A stretch of 64,000 nt of DNA from Pedobacter ginsengisoli (GCF_030244015.1 NZ_JASSYX010000002.1:744001-808000); one strand, 5' to 3'; counted from the stretch's first letter, positions 53,136 to 62,677 are shown. Numbers and translations are program-made. The notes: generated by a model not told the origin, from the letters alone.

Positions 53136-54229
53136 TTTGACGGACGATTAATTGTTCTTCTGCTGGTTAAATATCTGCGGATAGGGGTGTCATAAAATAT
53201 CATTACCAGGTATGCGATAAGTAGCAATAAGCCGGTTCCGGTAATGATAATCAGCACAAGCTGGCTTGTTCCTGGCTTATGGCCGGTGTAGTAGTTTAAG
53301 AACATCCAGATCACCGCATAGTGTGTCATGTACAATGGATAGGATATTTTACCGAAAAATACGCAGATCTTTTTGAGGCGCTGCGATATTCGGGCTCCGG
53401 CGCCAAGGGCAATTAATACAGGGAAATAAACCAATACTACCAATGGTTCCGTCAGCCAATTCCAGGTTGTGTAGGGCATCACAAAGGCCAGTGACAGCAG
53501 AATTGATAGGCCTGCGAAACCCAGTTTTGTTTTAATGATCCAGTTGAAACGGTAAATGAGCATTCCGGCTAAAAAGGAATAAAATATGCGCGCACCGCCA
53601 TCCCAAAAGTTTTCACCGGCCCAGCCGCCCAGTAAGGATCCGCCGGCATGGTAGCTTGCGTAGCAAAGCACAAATACAGATATAAGGGCGAGAGCCAGCA
53701 AGTAGCGTCTGTGGAGCCTGGAAAGTACAAAAGCATACAGGATATTTGCAACATATTCCCAGAATAATGACCAGGATGGCGCATTGAGACCAAAAAGATT
53801 AAAGGAGCGTTCAGTAATTACCGGAAAAGGGATCAGCAGAATGGAGCAGATGAAAATAAGTGCCACTTTTCCCGCACTATAAACCTCCGGGTTTCCGCCA
53901 AATGGATCGTATATAAAAGCCAGCAGCCCTAGTACAGAACCCAATATAACCAGTGGATGGAGCCTGATCAGCCTGGATGTAAAAAATGTCGCAATGCCCA
54001 TTTTTTGTAAACGGTCGTCGTAGGCATAGGCAATCACAAATCCGGATAAGCAAAAGAAGAAGTCTACCGCCAGGAAACCATGTGCAATAAAGTTATCGCC
54101 AGGAGGGTAGACCATTTCCATAAAATGGAAAATTACAATTGCGAAGGCTGCTATACCCCTTAGTCCATCAAGTATTTCAAAATGCTGTTTAGATTCTAAG
54201 ATCTCGGGGCCAGGTACTTTTTCTTGCAT
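53132..54229 (-). CDS. Acyltransferase family 3 (OafA/YrhL type) membrane protein
   Basis: 365 residues with about ten helices. The family signature is present: ILDGLRGIAAFAIVIFHF (R in the LRG), HGFLAVDFFFCLSGFVIAYAY (histidine and VDFFF) and TSRLIRLHPLVILGSVL. Such enzymes O-acetylate or acylate surface polysaccharides, peptidoglycan or lipids, taking acyl groups from the cytosolic side. It overlaps the thioesterase by 4 bp. Target polymer unknown. Confidence 0.92.
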   Translation of the reverse strand: MQEKVPGPEILESKQHFEILDGLRGIAAFAIVIFHFMEMVYPPGDNFIAHGFLAVDFFFCLSGFVIAYAYDDRLQKMGIATFFTSRLIRLHPLVILGSVLGLLAFIYDPFGGNPEVYSAGKVALIFICSILLIPFPVITERSFNLFGLNAPSWSLFWEYVANILYAFVLSRLHRRYLLALALISVFVLCYASYHAGGSLLGGWAGENFWDGGARIFYSFLAGMLIYRFNWIIKTKLGFAGLSILLSLAFVMPYTTWNWLTEPLVVLVYFPVLIALGAGARISQRLKKICVFFGKISYPLYMTHYAVIWMFLNYYTGHKPGTSQLVLIIITGTGLLLLIAYLVMIFYDTPIRRYLTSRRTINRPSK

Positions 54230-54424
54230 TAGGTTTTTGGTTATGATAATAGCCCGGAATACAGTTCTCCGCGGGGATTGCGTATGGTTTCAAGATTACC
54301 AAATAATATGGACTCTATCAAGTTTTTAACCTGACATTAAAAATCGTATATTTTATTTCACTATCAGGCAACCTAATCAAAAAAAGGCTCGTAACTGTAA
54401 GTATAGATGAATTAAACTATTTAC

Positions 54425-54970
54425 GTGGACGATTTACTTATTCAGGATTTAATTGATGGCTGTAAGAAAAGAGACAGGAAGAGTCAGAAAGGGCTTTACC
54501 AGATCTTTTACAGCTATTCTATGAGGATGTGTATCCGCTACGCAAAGGATAAGGATGAAGCTTTGGAACTCGTGAACGACGGTTTTATGAAGGTATTTAT
54601 AAATATCCATAAATATGATCCGGATAAGCCGTTTAAGGCATGGCTCAGCACGATCATGATCAATTCGTCTATTGATCATTATAGGAAGCAAATAAAACGT
54701 ATTGAAATGGAAGAATTGAATGCAAAACACGAAATGGAGGACAGGGAAAGTATTCTTTCAAAAATACATTATGAGGACCTGATCAGACTTGTGCAGAAGC
54801 TTTCTGTTGCCTACAGGACAGTGTTTAACCTGTTCGCTATTGATGGTTACTCGCACGAGGAAATCGCAAATATGCTTTCAATTTCTGTTGGTACATCGAA
54901 ATCGAATTTGTTTAAAGCAAGGGAACAACTGAAAAGAATGTTAAAGGACACTCATTTAATAGAAAATTAA
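54425..54970 (+). CDS. ECF RNA polymerase sigma factor
   Basis: 181 residues starting with GTG, the only start after an in-frame stop at 54413. Region 2: LYQIFYSYSMRMCIRYAKDK, ALELVNDGFMKVFINI and PFKAWLSTIMINSSIDHYRK; region 4: AYRTVFNLFAIDGYSHEEIANMLSISVGTSKSNLFKAREQL (helix-turn-helix). No anti-sigma of the zinc type is next to it; instead a single-helix protein at 54978 starts 7 bp on. It probably drives its own operon (54425-58192). Confidence 0.94.
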   Translation: MDDLLIQDLIDGCKKRDRKSQKGLYQIFYSYSMRMCIRYAKDKDEALELVNDGFMKVFINIHKYDPDKPFKAWLSTIMINSSIDHYRKQIKRIEMEELNAKHEMEDRESILSKIHYEDLIRLVQKLSVAYRTVFNLFAIDGYSHEEIANMLSISVGTSKSNLFKAREQLKRMLKDTHLIEN

Positions 54971-54977
54971 TAGACTC

Positions 54978-56213
54978 ATGGAATTAAACGACAACGAGTT
55001 TGATGCCACCTTTAGAAAAAAGGTATTCGATGCTGATCCGCAGTTCGAGGAAGCAGCATGGGATAAAATGGAGCGAAAACTTAAACGCAGGGATCGAATC
55101 GTGTTTTTCAGAAAGTCTGCTTTGGTATTGCTTGCATTACTGGCAGGAGTATGGGGCTATTATTCTTTTGAAAAGACGCCTGATCAGCATATTGATTGGG
55201 TATCAAATAAGAAGCAAATTGAAAAAACTGTACCTGCGGATACAATTGTGCCCCGGGATAAAATGACACCTGAAATTGATCAAACAAAGGGTATTGTTAC
55301 TGTTGAAAATCAGGTGAATTCTGTTAGAGAAAAGATTACTCCTGTGGTGATCCAAAATAAGCGGACTGCAAAAATGAATTACAATCCGGATCGGGTAATG
55401 CCGGTACGGGACTTAGCTGGTGAAGGATTTAACAAACAATTGTCAGGAGCTGTCCTGATCAATCCGATTCCTGCTGATCAGTTGAGCGGTCTGACGATGT
55501 CCGATATGGATCAGCGCATGAGGCCGCCAATGATTAAGAAAGTAACTCCGGTCCCGGATCTGGGGCTGCCTGGCAAAAAAGAAATAAAGGTTAAAAGAAG
55601 CTTGCCGATTAGTTTGGCTATAAGCGCAGGGCCTGAATTTAATTCGGCGAGTTCGGTAGTGGGGGGTGACCCCGGGTTTAATGCAGGTTTAACTCTTGGT
55701 TTTGGAATTTCTAAGAAGTTAGACCTGCAAGCCGGGGTACGGTACAGCATCAAAAAATACAGCGGTGCCGGCGGTATCAGGTATAATTTTCCGAACACAA
55801 ATGCTACATGGCTGAAAAATAATTTAACAGATCTGGATGCTACTTGTAATGTGCTGGAAATTCCTCTTACGGCTTCATATCGGGTTGCGGACAATGCCAG
55901 TAGAAGTATAAATGTAAATGCTGGCATATCAAGCTACCTGATGCTGAAAGAGGATTATCTTTTTAAATACAACAATCAATATGGCGGGGAGACACAGAGG
56001 GTGCTGCGGAAAGCCAATGCCAATCAGCACCTGCTGAGTGTGGTCGATCTGTCGGCTACTTATTTTATAAAATTAAAGAACAACAATTTAAAAATAGGGC
56101 TTGAGCCATTTGTTAAGATACCGTTATCTGGTGTTGGAGAGGGTAATATCAACCTTAAATCGAGTGGAATAGCATTAAAACTACGTTATGACTTGGACAA
56201 AAAAAATAATTAG
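54978..56213 (+). CDS. Membrane-anchored protein with anti-sigma-like N-terminus and barrel-like C-terminus
   Basis: 411 residues. N-terminal ~45 residues are charged and cytosolic (NEFDATFRKKVFDADPQFEE, AAWDKMERKLKRRDR), like the short anti-sigma domains of Bacteroidota ECF partners. One helix follows (SALVLLALLAGVWGYYSFE, ~48-66), then a ~135-residue disordered linker, then a beta-strand-rich end (LAISAGPEFNSASSVVGGD, LQAGVRYSIKKYSGAG, LEIPLTASYRVAD, IALKLRYDL) that reads like an outer-membrane barrel. The combination, with the sigma factor 7 bp upstream, suggests an anti-sigma carrying its own envelope sensor. Function inferred. Confidence 0.7.
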   Translation: MELNDNEFDATFRKKVFDADPQFEEAAWDKMERKLKRRDRIVFFRKSALVLLALLAGVWGYYSFEKTPDQHIDWVSNKKQIEKTVPADTIVPRDKMTPEIDQTKGIVTVENQVNSVREKITPVVIQNKRTAKMNYNPDRVMPVRDLAGEGFNKQLSGAVLINPIPADQLSGLTMSDMDQRMRPPMIKKVTPVPDLGLPGKKEIKVKRSLPISLAISAGPEFNSASSVVGGDPGFNAGLTLGFGISKKLDLQAGVRYSIKKYSGAGGIRYNFPNTNATWLKNNLTDLDATCNVLEIPLTASYRVADNASRSINVNAGISSYLMLKEDYLFKYNNQYGGETQRVLRKANANQHLLSVVDLSATYFIKLKNNNLKIGLEPFVKIPLSGVGEGNINLKSSGIALKLRYDLDKKNN

Positions 56214-56748
56214 AGGATGTTGCCTGCTGGGTCTTGTTCTGTTTTTTGCTGATGCGGCCGCCCAGAGCTTTGTAAGCAAAAATATAAGGATAGGGATGTT
56301 TTCATCAACTCCTCTCGAAGATATTAAAGCGGTCAGTGATCAGGGGACAGGCGTAATTGTCGCCAAGACAAGGGAAGTAGTGGTGCAGCTTGCCGTGAAG
56401 ACGCTGGAGTTTGACCGCAAGCTGATGCAGGAGCATTTTAATGAGAACTATATAGAAAGTGATAAGTATCCGCTGGCTAAGTTTAAAGGGGTATTGGATC
56501 AGTCTGTGGACCTTACTAAAGACGGCGATTATAATGCAAATGTAACTGGTGTGCTTTCACTGCATGGTGTGGACAAGCAAAGGACTATCCCTTGCAGGAT
56601 TTCAGTCAGGGGCGGGGTGGTTAGGGTGGAGAGCCAATTTAAAGTAGCATGCGTGGATCACAAGATCGATATACCCAGGCTGGTGTTTGCTAAAATAGCT
56701 GAATCCATCAGCGTAAAACTCAACGGACAGTTTAATCAAGTAAAATAA
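56188..56748 (+). CDS. YceI family exported protein
   Basis: 186 residues with signal peptide (LGLVLFFADAAAQ). YceI lipocalin-like barrel patterns: FDRKLMQEHFNENYIESDKYP and AKFKGVLDQSVDLTKDGDYN, then NVTGVLSLHGVDKQRTIP. Members bind polyisoprenoid or amide ligands and are often base-induced periplasmic proteins. Its ATG lies 26 bp inside the preceding gene, so translation is coupled. Belongs to the sigma-factor operon with a DUF5777 barrel and a Rieske protein downstream, which suggests quinone- or lipid-linked redox work. Confidence 0.9.
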   Translation: MTWTKKIIRGCCLLGLVLFFADAAAQSFVSKNIRIGMFSSTPLEDIKAVSDQGTGVIVAKTREVVVQLAVKTLEFDRKLMQEHFNENYIESDKYPLAKFKGVLDQSVDLTKDGDYNANVTGVLSLHGVDKQRTIPCRISVRGGVVRVESQFKVACVDHKIDIPRLVFAKIAESISVKLNGQFNQVK

Positions 56749-56754
56749 CCCATT

Positions 56755-57702
56755 ATGAATAAGTTCAAATTTTTGCTCATCACTTTTTCGCTGCTGGCCT
56801 TAGGTTTAACAGTTGTTAATGCCCAGGATGCAGATTCCTTAATGAAGACATTGAACAGCAACGTGATGCCAGCACCTGTCGAGGCTGTCTTTAAAGCGAC
56901 ACGGGTTGTTTTGTCCCATTCCAGTGAGACCCAAAAGAAACATGACCTGGACCTGCGGATCCGTCATCATTTTGGAGATATCGGGGGTAAGTTTGGCAGT
57001 GCCCATACTTTGTATGGTTTGGATGTCGCTTCGGACTTATTCATTGGTTTGGACTATGGCGTCACTGATGATTTTACTGTAGCTGTCGGAAGAAGCAAGC
57101 AGGATGAACTGTATAATTTTTCAGGGAAGTATAAGTTGCTGAGACAGAAAAGTAAAGGAGGCATGCCGGTAAATCTTACTGTATTTGCCCAAATGGGCTG
57201 GATTGCCCGTGAACCTTTTAGTGAAAGTGAGTTTGCTCAGTATTCAGACAGGTTCTCTTATTTTCTCCAGGGGATCATCTCGAGGAAGATCTCTTCGCGG
57301 TTGTCGCTTGAGGTAACGCCTGGTTATTTGCTGAGACAAAACCCTTCTGATCCTGAAGACCCAAACAATCTGTTTGTTCTCGGTTTTGCCGGCAGAATGA
57401 AACTGACCAGGCGGCTTTCCTTTATCGCTGACTATACACTGGTAAATGGTCTTTCAAGGCCTGCTGATCTTGTGACGGACTATTATAATCCGCTTGGTGT
57501 TGGTTTGGAAATCGAGACCGGCGGGCATATTTTCTCTCTGAATTTTATGAATTCAGAGTATATAGTGGAAAATAATTTTATTTCTAATACTAAAAAGTCC
57601 TGGAATAAAGGTGGTGTCCGTTTTGGATTTACCATTTCCAGAAATTTCACACTGTTTAAATCAAAGAACAAAGACCCGGATAAGCAATCAAAGATTTACT
57701 AA
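56755..57702 (+). CDS. DUF5777 family beta-barrel protein
   Basis: 315 residues with signal peptide (ends VVNAQ). DUF5777 signature: APVEAVFKATRVVLSHSSET and DLRIRHHFGDIGGKFGSAH, GLDVASDLFIGLDYGVTDD. The remainder has regular amphipathic strands; outer membrane location likely. It starts 6 bp after yceI. The conserved order YceI, DUF5777, Rieske-type protein is known from several Bacteroidota genomes; biochemical role not established. Confidence 0.88.
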   Translation: MNKFKFLLITFSLLALGLTVVNAQDADSLMKTLNSNVMPAPVEAVFKATRVVLSHSSETQKKHDLDLRIRHHFGDIGGKFGSAHTLYGLDVASDLFIGLDYGVTDDFTVAVGRSKQDELYNFSGKYKLLRQKSKGGMPVNLTVFAQMGWIAREPFSESEFAQYSDRFSYFLQGIISRKISSRLSLEVTPGYLLRQNPSDPEDPNNLFVLGFAGRMKLTRRLSFIADYTLVNGLSRPADLVTDYYNPLGVGLEIETGGHIFSLNFMNSEYIVENNFISNTKKSWNKGGVRFGFTISRNFTLFKSKNKDPDKQSKIY

Positions 57703-57718
57703 ACTAAAAATCAAAACT

Positions 57719-58192
57719 ATGGAACGCGACGAATTTCTCAAATCATTAGGATTGGGACTGGCACTGGTATGTACCGGCTCATGTATGTCCGGCTGTGGAA
57801 AAGGCAGCGACGGACCTGAAAAACCACCAACAAATCCTCCTCCAGGCGGTGGTGGCGGAGGCGGTGGCGGCAACACTGCCGTTATAGATCTTGCTACTCA
57901 GCTAAAAGCCATTGGCGATTATACTGTGGCTGGTGGTGTTTTATTTTACAGGATTGCAGCTGGCGATACCCCAGCTTCATTTGTGGCCACAGAGTCTCTC
58001 TGTCCGCACCAGGGTGGTAACCTGGTCTGGAAACAGGCGGCAAACAGGGTAGAGTGTCAATTGCATTTTTCTCAGTATTCTACTTCTGGTGCGGTACTGC
58101 AGGGGCCGCAGGGTTCAGCAGGAAATACCCGGGCCCTGAAAATTTACAGTACGGCGGTAAGCGGAGGTAAACTTACTGCGACAATTGTCTAA
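57719..58192 (+). CDS. Rieske-domain lipoprotein
   Basis: 157 residues from the ATG giving MERDEFLKS; a longer frame reaching back to 57611 lies inside the DUF5777 gene. A lipid-attachment segment with several Cys (CTGSCMSGCGKG) is followed by a Pro- and Gly-rich linker (PPTNPPPGGGGGGGGG). The Rieske motifs are CPHQGG (Cys ~95, His ~97) and CQLHFSQY (Cys ~113, His ~116), so the 2Fe-2S ligands are all present; the disulfide Cys pair of bc1-type Rieske proteins is absent. Probable periplasmic electron carrier. Last gene of the operon. Confidence 0.9.
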   Translation: MERDEFLKSLGLGLALVCTGSCMSGCGKGSDGPEKPPTNPPPGGGGGGGGGNTAVIDLATQLKAIGDYTVAGGVLFYRIAAGDTPASFVATESLCPHQGGNLVWKQAANRVECQLHFSQYSTSGAVLQGPQGSAGNTRALKIYSTAVSGGKLTATIV

Positions 58193-58217
58193 CTAAACCA
58201 GCAAACCTGACCGTGGT

Positions 58218-58249
58218 AAAAAAGCATCCTGCTAAAGGGTGCTTTTTTT
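58218..58249. terminator. Terminator after the Rieske gene
   Basis: Six A plus GCATCC (58218-58229) pair with GGGTGC plus seven T (58237-58249), one G-T pair, around a 7-nt loop. Confidence 0.88.
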
Positions 58250-58253
58250 ATGT

Positions 58254-59251
58254 ATCAGGTCGGCTGTTTATGCCCAAAAAGCGATCCAAATCGGTAAGGT
58301 CGGATTTATAATGGGACAGATTGCGGCCAATAACCTTTTGGATGCTGCCAGAATTATAGAAAAAACAGACAACAAAGTGGAGATCTAAAGCTCCCTGAAT
58401 ATGCTGTCTATTATTTTTACTGAACTAAAAATAAAGAAAAGGCACTGGCTTATGCACTGAGGGCAGAGAAATTGGGCGTAATTACTAAACACCCCGGGGT
58501 AAACTTAATGACGCTTATGCAGCTTGCCAGATCGTGCGCATTAAACGGGCATTTCATTCAGGCCAACGCGCTCTTTAACCAGCTCATTAATACTGGGATG
58601 CGGTGAGGACGAAGTTTCCGGATTTTCTCATCTTGTAATTATTTTGGCCGTTAGCATTTTGCTGGTTTACCTTCGATATCGGCATAAACAGAAGATCACG
58701 GAGCAAAATATATATGTGCTGGAAAAAGCAAAAGAACTGCAGATTCTTAAAGCCATGATAAACGGAGAGGAAGCTGAGTGTTCAAGGCTGGCAAAGGATC
58801 TCCATGATGGCATTGGAGGACTTTTATCTGCTTCTCCCGGCTTCAGTCGCCTACTTTTAAAATTAATTATATTAAGGTTGGTGAAGTTCCCAGGATGGAA
58901 AATGGTTTTGAGCTATTGGTGTACAGGGTCATTCAGGAATTGATCAATAATGTGATTAAGCATTCACTGTCAGTTTATGCTTTGGTCCAAATGAGTTATC
59001 ACGACTGTATGCTTTCGATCACGGTGGAAGATAATGGAATTGGTTTAAAAGGCGAAGAGGGGGTGGGGTTTATCAATCTCAGATCAAGAATTGCTGCTGT
59101 GAGCGGATATGTAGAAATAGAGTCCTCCGAAGACAGTGGTACAACGGTTTTTGTTGAGTTTGATGTGACACAGTATCTAATAGAGCAACCGGTGAATATT
59201 AAAAAAAATAGCAAATTAATGTATGATACCGATTACTATAGGAATAGCTGA
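58254..59251 (+). pseudogene. Decayed TPR-sensor histidine kinase (HisKA_3 type)
   Basis: Fragments in changing frames: a TPR-like tail (KALAYALRAEKLGVITKHPG, then SCALNGHFIQANALFNQLIN), a helix (LVIILAVSILLVYLRYRHKQ), a HisKA_3 box with the His in RLAKDLHDGIGGLLSA, then after an internal deletion the HATPase end FELLVYRVIQELINNVIKHS and VEDNGIGLKGEEGVGF, LRSRIAAVSGYVEIESSED. Stops interrupt the joins at several points (e.g. near 58387 and 58941). The parts in this order are a TPR-linked NarL-type kinase that no longer can be made. Confidence 0.75.
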
Positions 59252-59576
59252 CGATCATTTGCTCGTTATGCAGGGCATAAAAGGAATGCTTGACGGCAGC
59301 AATTTTCAGGTTCTTTTCTCAGCTGTTAATGGTAAGGGTCTGTTGGATTGTCTGGACGAAAATCAACCCGATGTGTTGCTAGATATTCAGATGCCTGATA
59401 TGAATGGAGTGGACCTGTGCCGGACCATTACAAGATGCTATCCTGATATAAAAATAATTGCGCTCACCAATATGGATGAGTTACATTATGTAAAGCAAAT
59501 GATCAGGAACGGGGCAAGCGGTTATTTGCTCAAGAATGTGGGTCAGCTGAATCTAAAACTAAGTAAATGTACGTAG
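59223..59576 (+). pseudogene. Truncated NarL-type response regulator (receiver only)
   Basis: 117 residues carry a complete receiver (GIADDHLLVMQGIKGML, PDVLLDIQMPDMNGVDL with the Asp, NGASGYLLKNVGQLNL with the Lys region) but end with LKLSKCT and no LuxR-type HTH. Its start lies within the end of the kinase remnant, as in intact kinase-regulator pairs. It may still be translated; without its DNA-binding domain it is counted as a remnant. Confidence 0.68.
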
Positions 59577-59651
59577 TTTTCTAATTCAGCTATCCTGCGG
59601 AGGCGGCGTGATCTGAGTGTATTTAATTTTACGGTTATAAATTAATACGCT

Positions 59652-59921
59652 ATGGAAAACAATCATGTGATTTACTGGTCTGCTAATTGTGTCACCGGGT
59701 ACAGTGGATCGGAATTAAATGTACAGAAGGAAAGTACACGTACGGACATTTTGAAAAGAACGGCAATAGCCCGGGAGTATATCATAAAAAACTACAATAA
59801 AAAGTTTAGTCTCAAAGATGTTGCCTATGCATCGTTTTTTTTCGTTAACCACCTTCTAAGGACCTTTAAGGCTGTTTATGGCATTTCACCCTATAAATTT
59901 TTGTCAAATGTTAGACCATAA
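59652..59921 (+). pseudogene. AraC-type regulator fragment
   Basis: 89 residues. After ~35 unrelated residues it reads AREYIIKNYNKKFSLKDVAYAS and FFFVNHLLRTFKAVYGISPY, then KFLSNVRP and a stop. This is only the first part of the AraC HTH with SPYKFLSNVR at its end; the last helix and the sensor domain are missing. Follows the kinase-regulator remnants directly, so the whole 58.2-59.9 kb is a decayed sensory locus. Confidence 0.6.
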
Positions 59922-60015
59922 AACGCCCGCAGGTAAAGCGTCTAACCGAAGGGTAGAGTTTGTCAGGCTATAATTAACAATGCATTTTTAAACCTTAAAT
60001 AACAAATAGAAATCA

Positions 60016-60792
60016 ATGAAAAAACAAATTGCAGTAATGATCGCTCTTTTCACAGTACTAGCAGCGGGATGTAAAAAAGACAAAGACAATCCTATTAACG
60101 GAGACGAAAACGGAAAAGTAAAGTACATCAGCAAAATCACCACAACTGAGGACGACGTTCAAACCACCTATGTAGCAAATTATGATTCCCAAAATAGGCT
60201 TGTTTCTTACAACGCACAAAACAACAGCGAAAAAATGACTTTCACCTATGGTGCCAACGGGAACCTTGTTAAATATGAATTCGAAAGTGACGAAAATAAA
60301 GATGTATTTGAAGTCACTTACAACGGAGCAAATGTTCCGGTGACTGGTAAGCATACAACTTACACTAACTTAGCCGTCGTAGCTGAAGAGGCGCTAACTT
60401 ATACTGTGGCGAATGGGGTCATCACAGAGATGCAGGCAAAGAATCTGGACAATGAGGTCGCTACTTATAAGATGACTTATCAGAATAACAATTTGTCTAA
60501 AGTAGAAGTAACGGTCCCGGATGGCAAATTCACGATTTCAGCGACCTACGGAAATAATAAATCGCCTTTTTTAGGACTAAATTTAAAATACCTGATCGCT
60601 CCTGTCAATTTGTTCGCCTATTTTGCTAAAAATGAATTGACCGGTGTCGCTACAGCCTTTAATAATCAGACAATTGTAAGAGATGTAACGACGTACACTT
60701 ATGACAATGATGGTTATCCACTTACCTCAAGTTCTACAAACCCTGATGCTGCCGCCGAACCAGCCAGTATCAGTAAATATGAGTATAAATAG
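60016..60792 (+). CDS. Hypothetical lipoprotein with RHS/DUF4595-like repeats
   Basis: 258 residues with lipobox LAAGC (Cys ~19) followed by KKDKDN. The mature part is strand-rich with YD-repeat-like lines (VANYDSQNRLVSYNAQNNSE, KMTFTYGANGNLVKYEFESD, TYTYDNDGYPLTSSST) as in DUF4595 lipoproteins of Bacteroidota. The central segment contains a hydrophobic run (LIAPVNLFAYFAKNELTG). Probably surface-exposed; function unknown. Its terminator candidate is the 10-bp hairpin at 60899. Confidence 0.72.
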   Translation: MKKQIAVMIALFTVLAAGCKKDKDNPINGDENGKVKYISKITTTEDDVQTTYVANYDSQNRLVSYNAQNNSEKMTFTYGANGNLVKYEFESDENKDVFEVTYNGANVPVTGKHTTYTNLAVVAEEALTYTVANGVITEMQAKNLDNEVATYKMTYQNNNLSKVEVTVPDGKFTISATYGNNKSPFLGLNLKYLIAPVNLFAYFAKNELTGVATAFNNQTIVRDVTTYTYDNDGYPLTSSSTNPDAAAEPASISKYEYK

Positions 60793-60898
60793 ATGGTTTC
60801 ACTGATGGTCATATCAGCGATTGTTCTTGTAACAAAATTCAATAAATAACTTTTATTTCATTCGCTGAATATCAAAAATTTGTATATTACTGTCAAGT

Positions 60899-60930
60899 AC
60901 CTGACAGGTTCTGTTGAGCCTGTCAGGTTT
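60899..60930. terminator. Hairpin terminator before the GMC oxidoreductase
   Basis: ACCTGACAGG (60899-60908) and CCTGTCAGGT (60919-60928) pair perfectly around a 10-nt loop and end in TTT. Lies between the lipoprotein gene and the next start; either a terminator or a leader element. Confidence 0.65.
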
Positions 60931-60955
60931 TGAACTTTTATAACCAAATACACAA

Positions 60956-62662
60956 ATGAGCGAGTTTGAAATTAAAAAATCAGCCACTGAGTATGATGCC
61001 GTAATTGTGGGATCAGGTGCGGGTGGCGGTATGGCAGGCTATGTACTGGCAAATGCAGGCCTAAAAGTTTTGATGCTGGAAGCCGGCGAATATTTTGATC
61101 CGAGAACAGATTCACAACAATTAAAATGGCCATGGGAATCACCCAGAAGAGGCGCGGGCACGACCCGTCACTTCGGTGATTTTGACGCTGCTTACGGAGG
61201 TTGGGAACTTGACGGCGAACCTTATACCCAAAAGGACAATTCGGAATTTTCCTGGTTCCGTTCCCGGATGCTTGGCGGTAAGACAAACCACTGGGGCAGG
61301 ATTTCTTTGCGGATGGGACCTGACGATTTTAAACCAAAAGACGGACTAACTGATGAGTGGCCCATTACTTACCAGGAGTTAAAACCTTTTTATGACAAAA
61401 TTGACCGTATGATTGGTATCTATGGTACTGTTGAAGGGATAGAAAGTGAACCGGACGGGATATTCATGAAACCGCCAAAGCCCAGGCTCAATGAATTGTT
61501 TATAAAAAAAGGGGCAAAAAAAGCTGGTGTTAACGTAATTGCGGGAAGGGGTTCTGTGCTTACTGAAGAACTGAAAGGCAATAAGGACCGTGCGCCATGT
61601 TTTTATTGCGGGCAATGCGGCAGGTCGTGTAAAGTTTACGGCGATTTTTCAGCTTCTTCCTGCTTAGTGATTCCCGCTATAAATACAGGTAATCTTAAGG
61701 TAATCACCAATGCAATGGTGAGGGAGGTAATCACGGATAAAACCGGGAAAGCTATAGGTCTTTCTTATGTAAATACAAAAGATCTCCAGGAATATCAGGT
61801 CAATGGAAAAATCGTGATACTGGGGGCGAGTGCTTGTGAGTCAGCACGGTTACTGCTCAATTCGAAATCACCGGCACACCCTAACGGACTGGCAAACAAC
61901 TCTGGAGTGGTAGGTAAATACCTGCATGATTCTACTGGAGCAAGCTTGGGTGGCTATCTGCCTCAGCTGGTAGACCGTAAAAGATACAATGAAGATGGCG
62001 TGGGAAGCGTGCACATCTATTCTCCATGGTGGCTGGACAACAAAAAACTGGATTTCCCGAGAGGTTACCATATTGAGTATGGTGGTGGAATGGGGATGCC
62101 GGGCTATGGTTTTGGCTGGGGTATTGAAAATCTGAACGGAAAAGGCGGATATGGTGCTTCATTGAAGAATGACTACAGGCACTGGTACGGTACGAGTGTT
62201 GGTATGGCGGGACGTGGAACGGCGATAGCGAGGGAAAGCAATTATTGTGAGATAGACCCGAACGTAGTGGATAAATTTGGAATACCGGTGCTTAGGTTTA
62301 ACTACAAATGGGCACCGGAAGAGGTAAAACAAGCAAAGCATATGCAGGAAACTTTCCAGGAGATCATGCATGGCATGGGTGCAGTAATTACCTCAGGTAT
62401 TCCAGGGCCGGAAACCAATTACGGTCTGGAGGCACCCGGTAAGATCATCCATGAGGTGGGCACAGTCAGAATGGGTGATGATCCCAAAAAATCTGCGCTT
62501 AACAGGTGGTGCCAGGCTCATGACTGTAAAAACCTTTTCGTGGTAGATGCAGGGCCTTTTGTGCAACAGGGCGATAAAAATGCAACATGGACTATTCTGG
62601 CACTCTCCATGCGTACTGCAGAATACATTTTGCAGCAAAAAGAAAAATTAAATCTAAGCTGA
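60956..62662 (+). CDS. GMC oxidoreductase, glucoside 3-dehydrogenase large-subunit type
   Basis: 568 residues. FAD-binding start VIVGSGAGGGMAGYVLANAG and LMLEAGEYF; GGKTNHWGR motif; cysteine cluster PCFYCGQCGRSCKVYGDFSASSC; C-terminal GMC region with HEVGTVRMG, NLFVVDAGPFVQQGDKNATWTILALSMRTAEYIL. The sequence pairs with the subunit 3 protein encoded 15 bp later. Homologues oxidise the C3 hydroxyl of glucosides to 3-keto-glucosides, or gluconate at C2. The exported small subunit suggests work in the periplasm. No own signal peptide seen, so it would ride with its partner. Confidence 0.92.
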   Translation: MSEFEIKKSATEYDAVIVGSGAGGGMAGYVLANAGLKVLMLEAGEYFDPRTDSQQLKWPWESPRRGAGTTRHFGDFDAAYGGWELDGEPYTQKDNSEFSWFRSRMLGGKTNHWGRISLRMGPDDFKPKDGLTDEWPITYQELKPFYDKIDRMIGIYGTVEGIESEPDGIFMKPPKPRLNELFIKKGAKKAGVNVIAGRGSVLTEELKGNKDRAPCFYCGQCGRSCKVYGDFSASSCLVIPAINTGNLKVITNAMVREVITDKTGKAIGLSYVNTKDLQEYQVNGKIVILGASACESARLLLNSKSPAHPNGLANNSGVVGKYLHDSTGASLGGYLPQLVDRKRYNEDGVGSVHIYSPWWLDNKKLDFPRGYHIEYGGGMGMPGYGFGWGIENLNGKGGYGASLKNDYRHWYGTSVGMAGRGTAIARESNYCEIDPNVVDKFGIPVLRFNYKWAPEEVKQAKHMQETFQEIMHGMGAVITSGIPGPETNYGLEAPGKIIHEVGTVRMGDDPKKSALNRWCQAHDCKNLFVVDAGPFVQQGDKNATWTILALSMRTAEYILQQKEKLNLS

Positions 62663-62677
62663 TCTAAATCTATAAAT

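Noticed and set aside
57688..57876. Minus-strand frame with a poly-Pro run
   Set aside because: It is the antisense of the Gly-rich linker of the Rieske lipoprotein.
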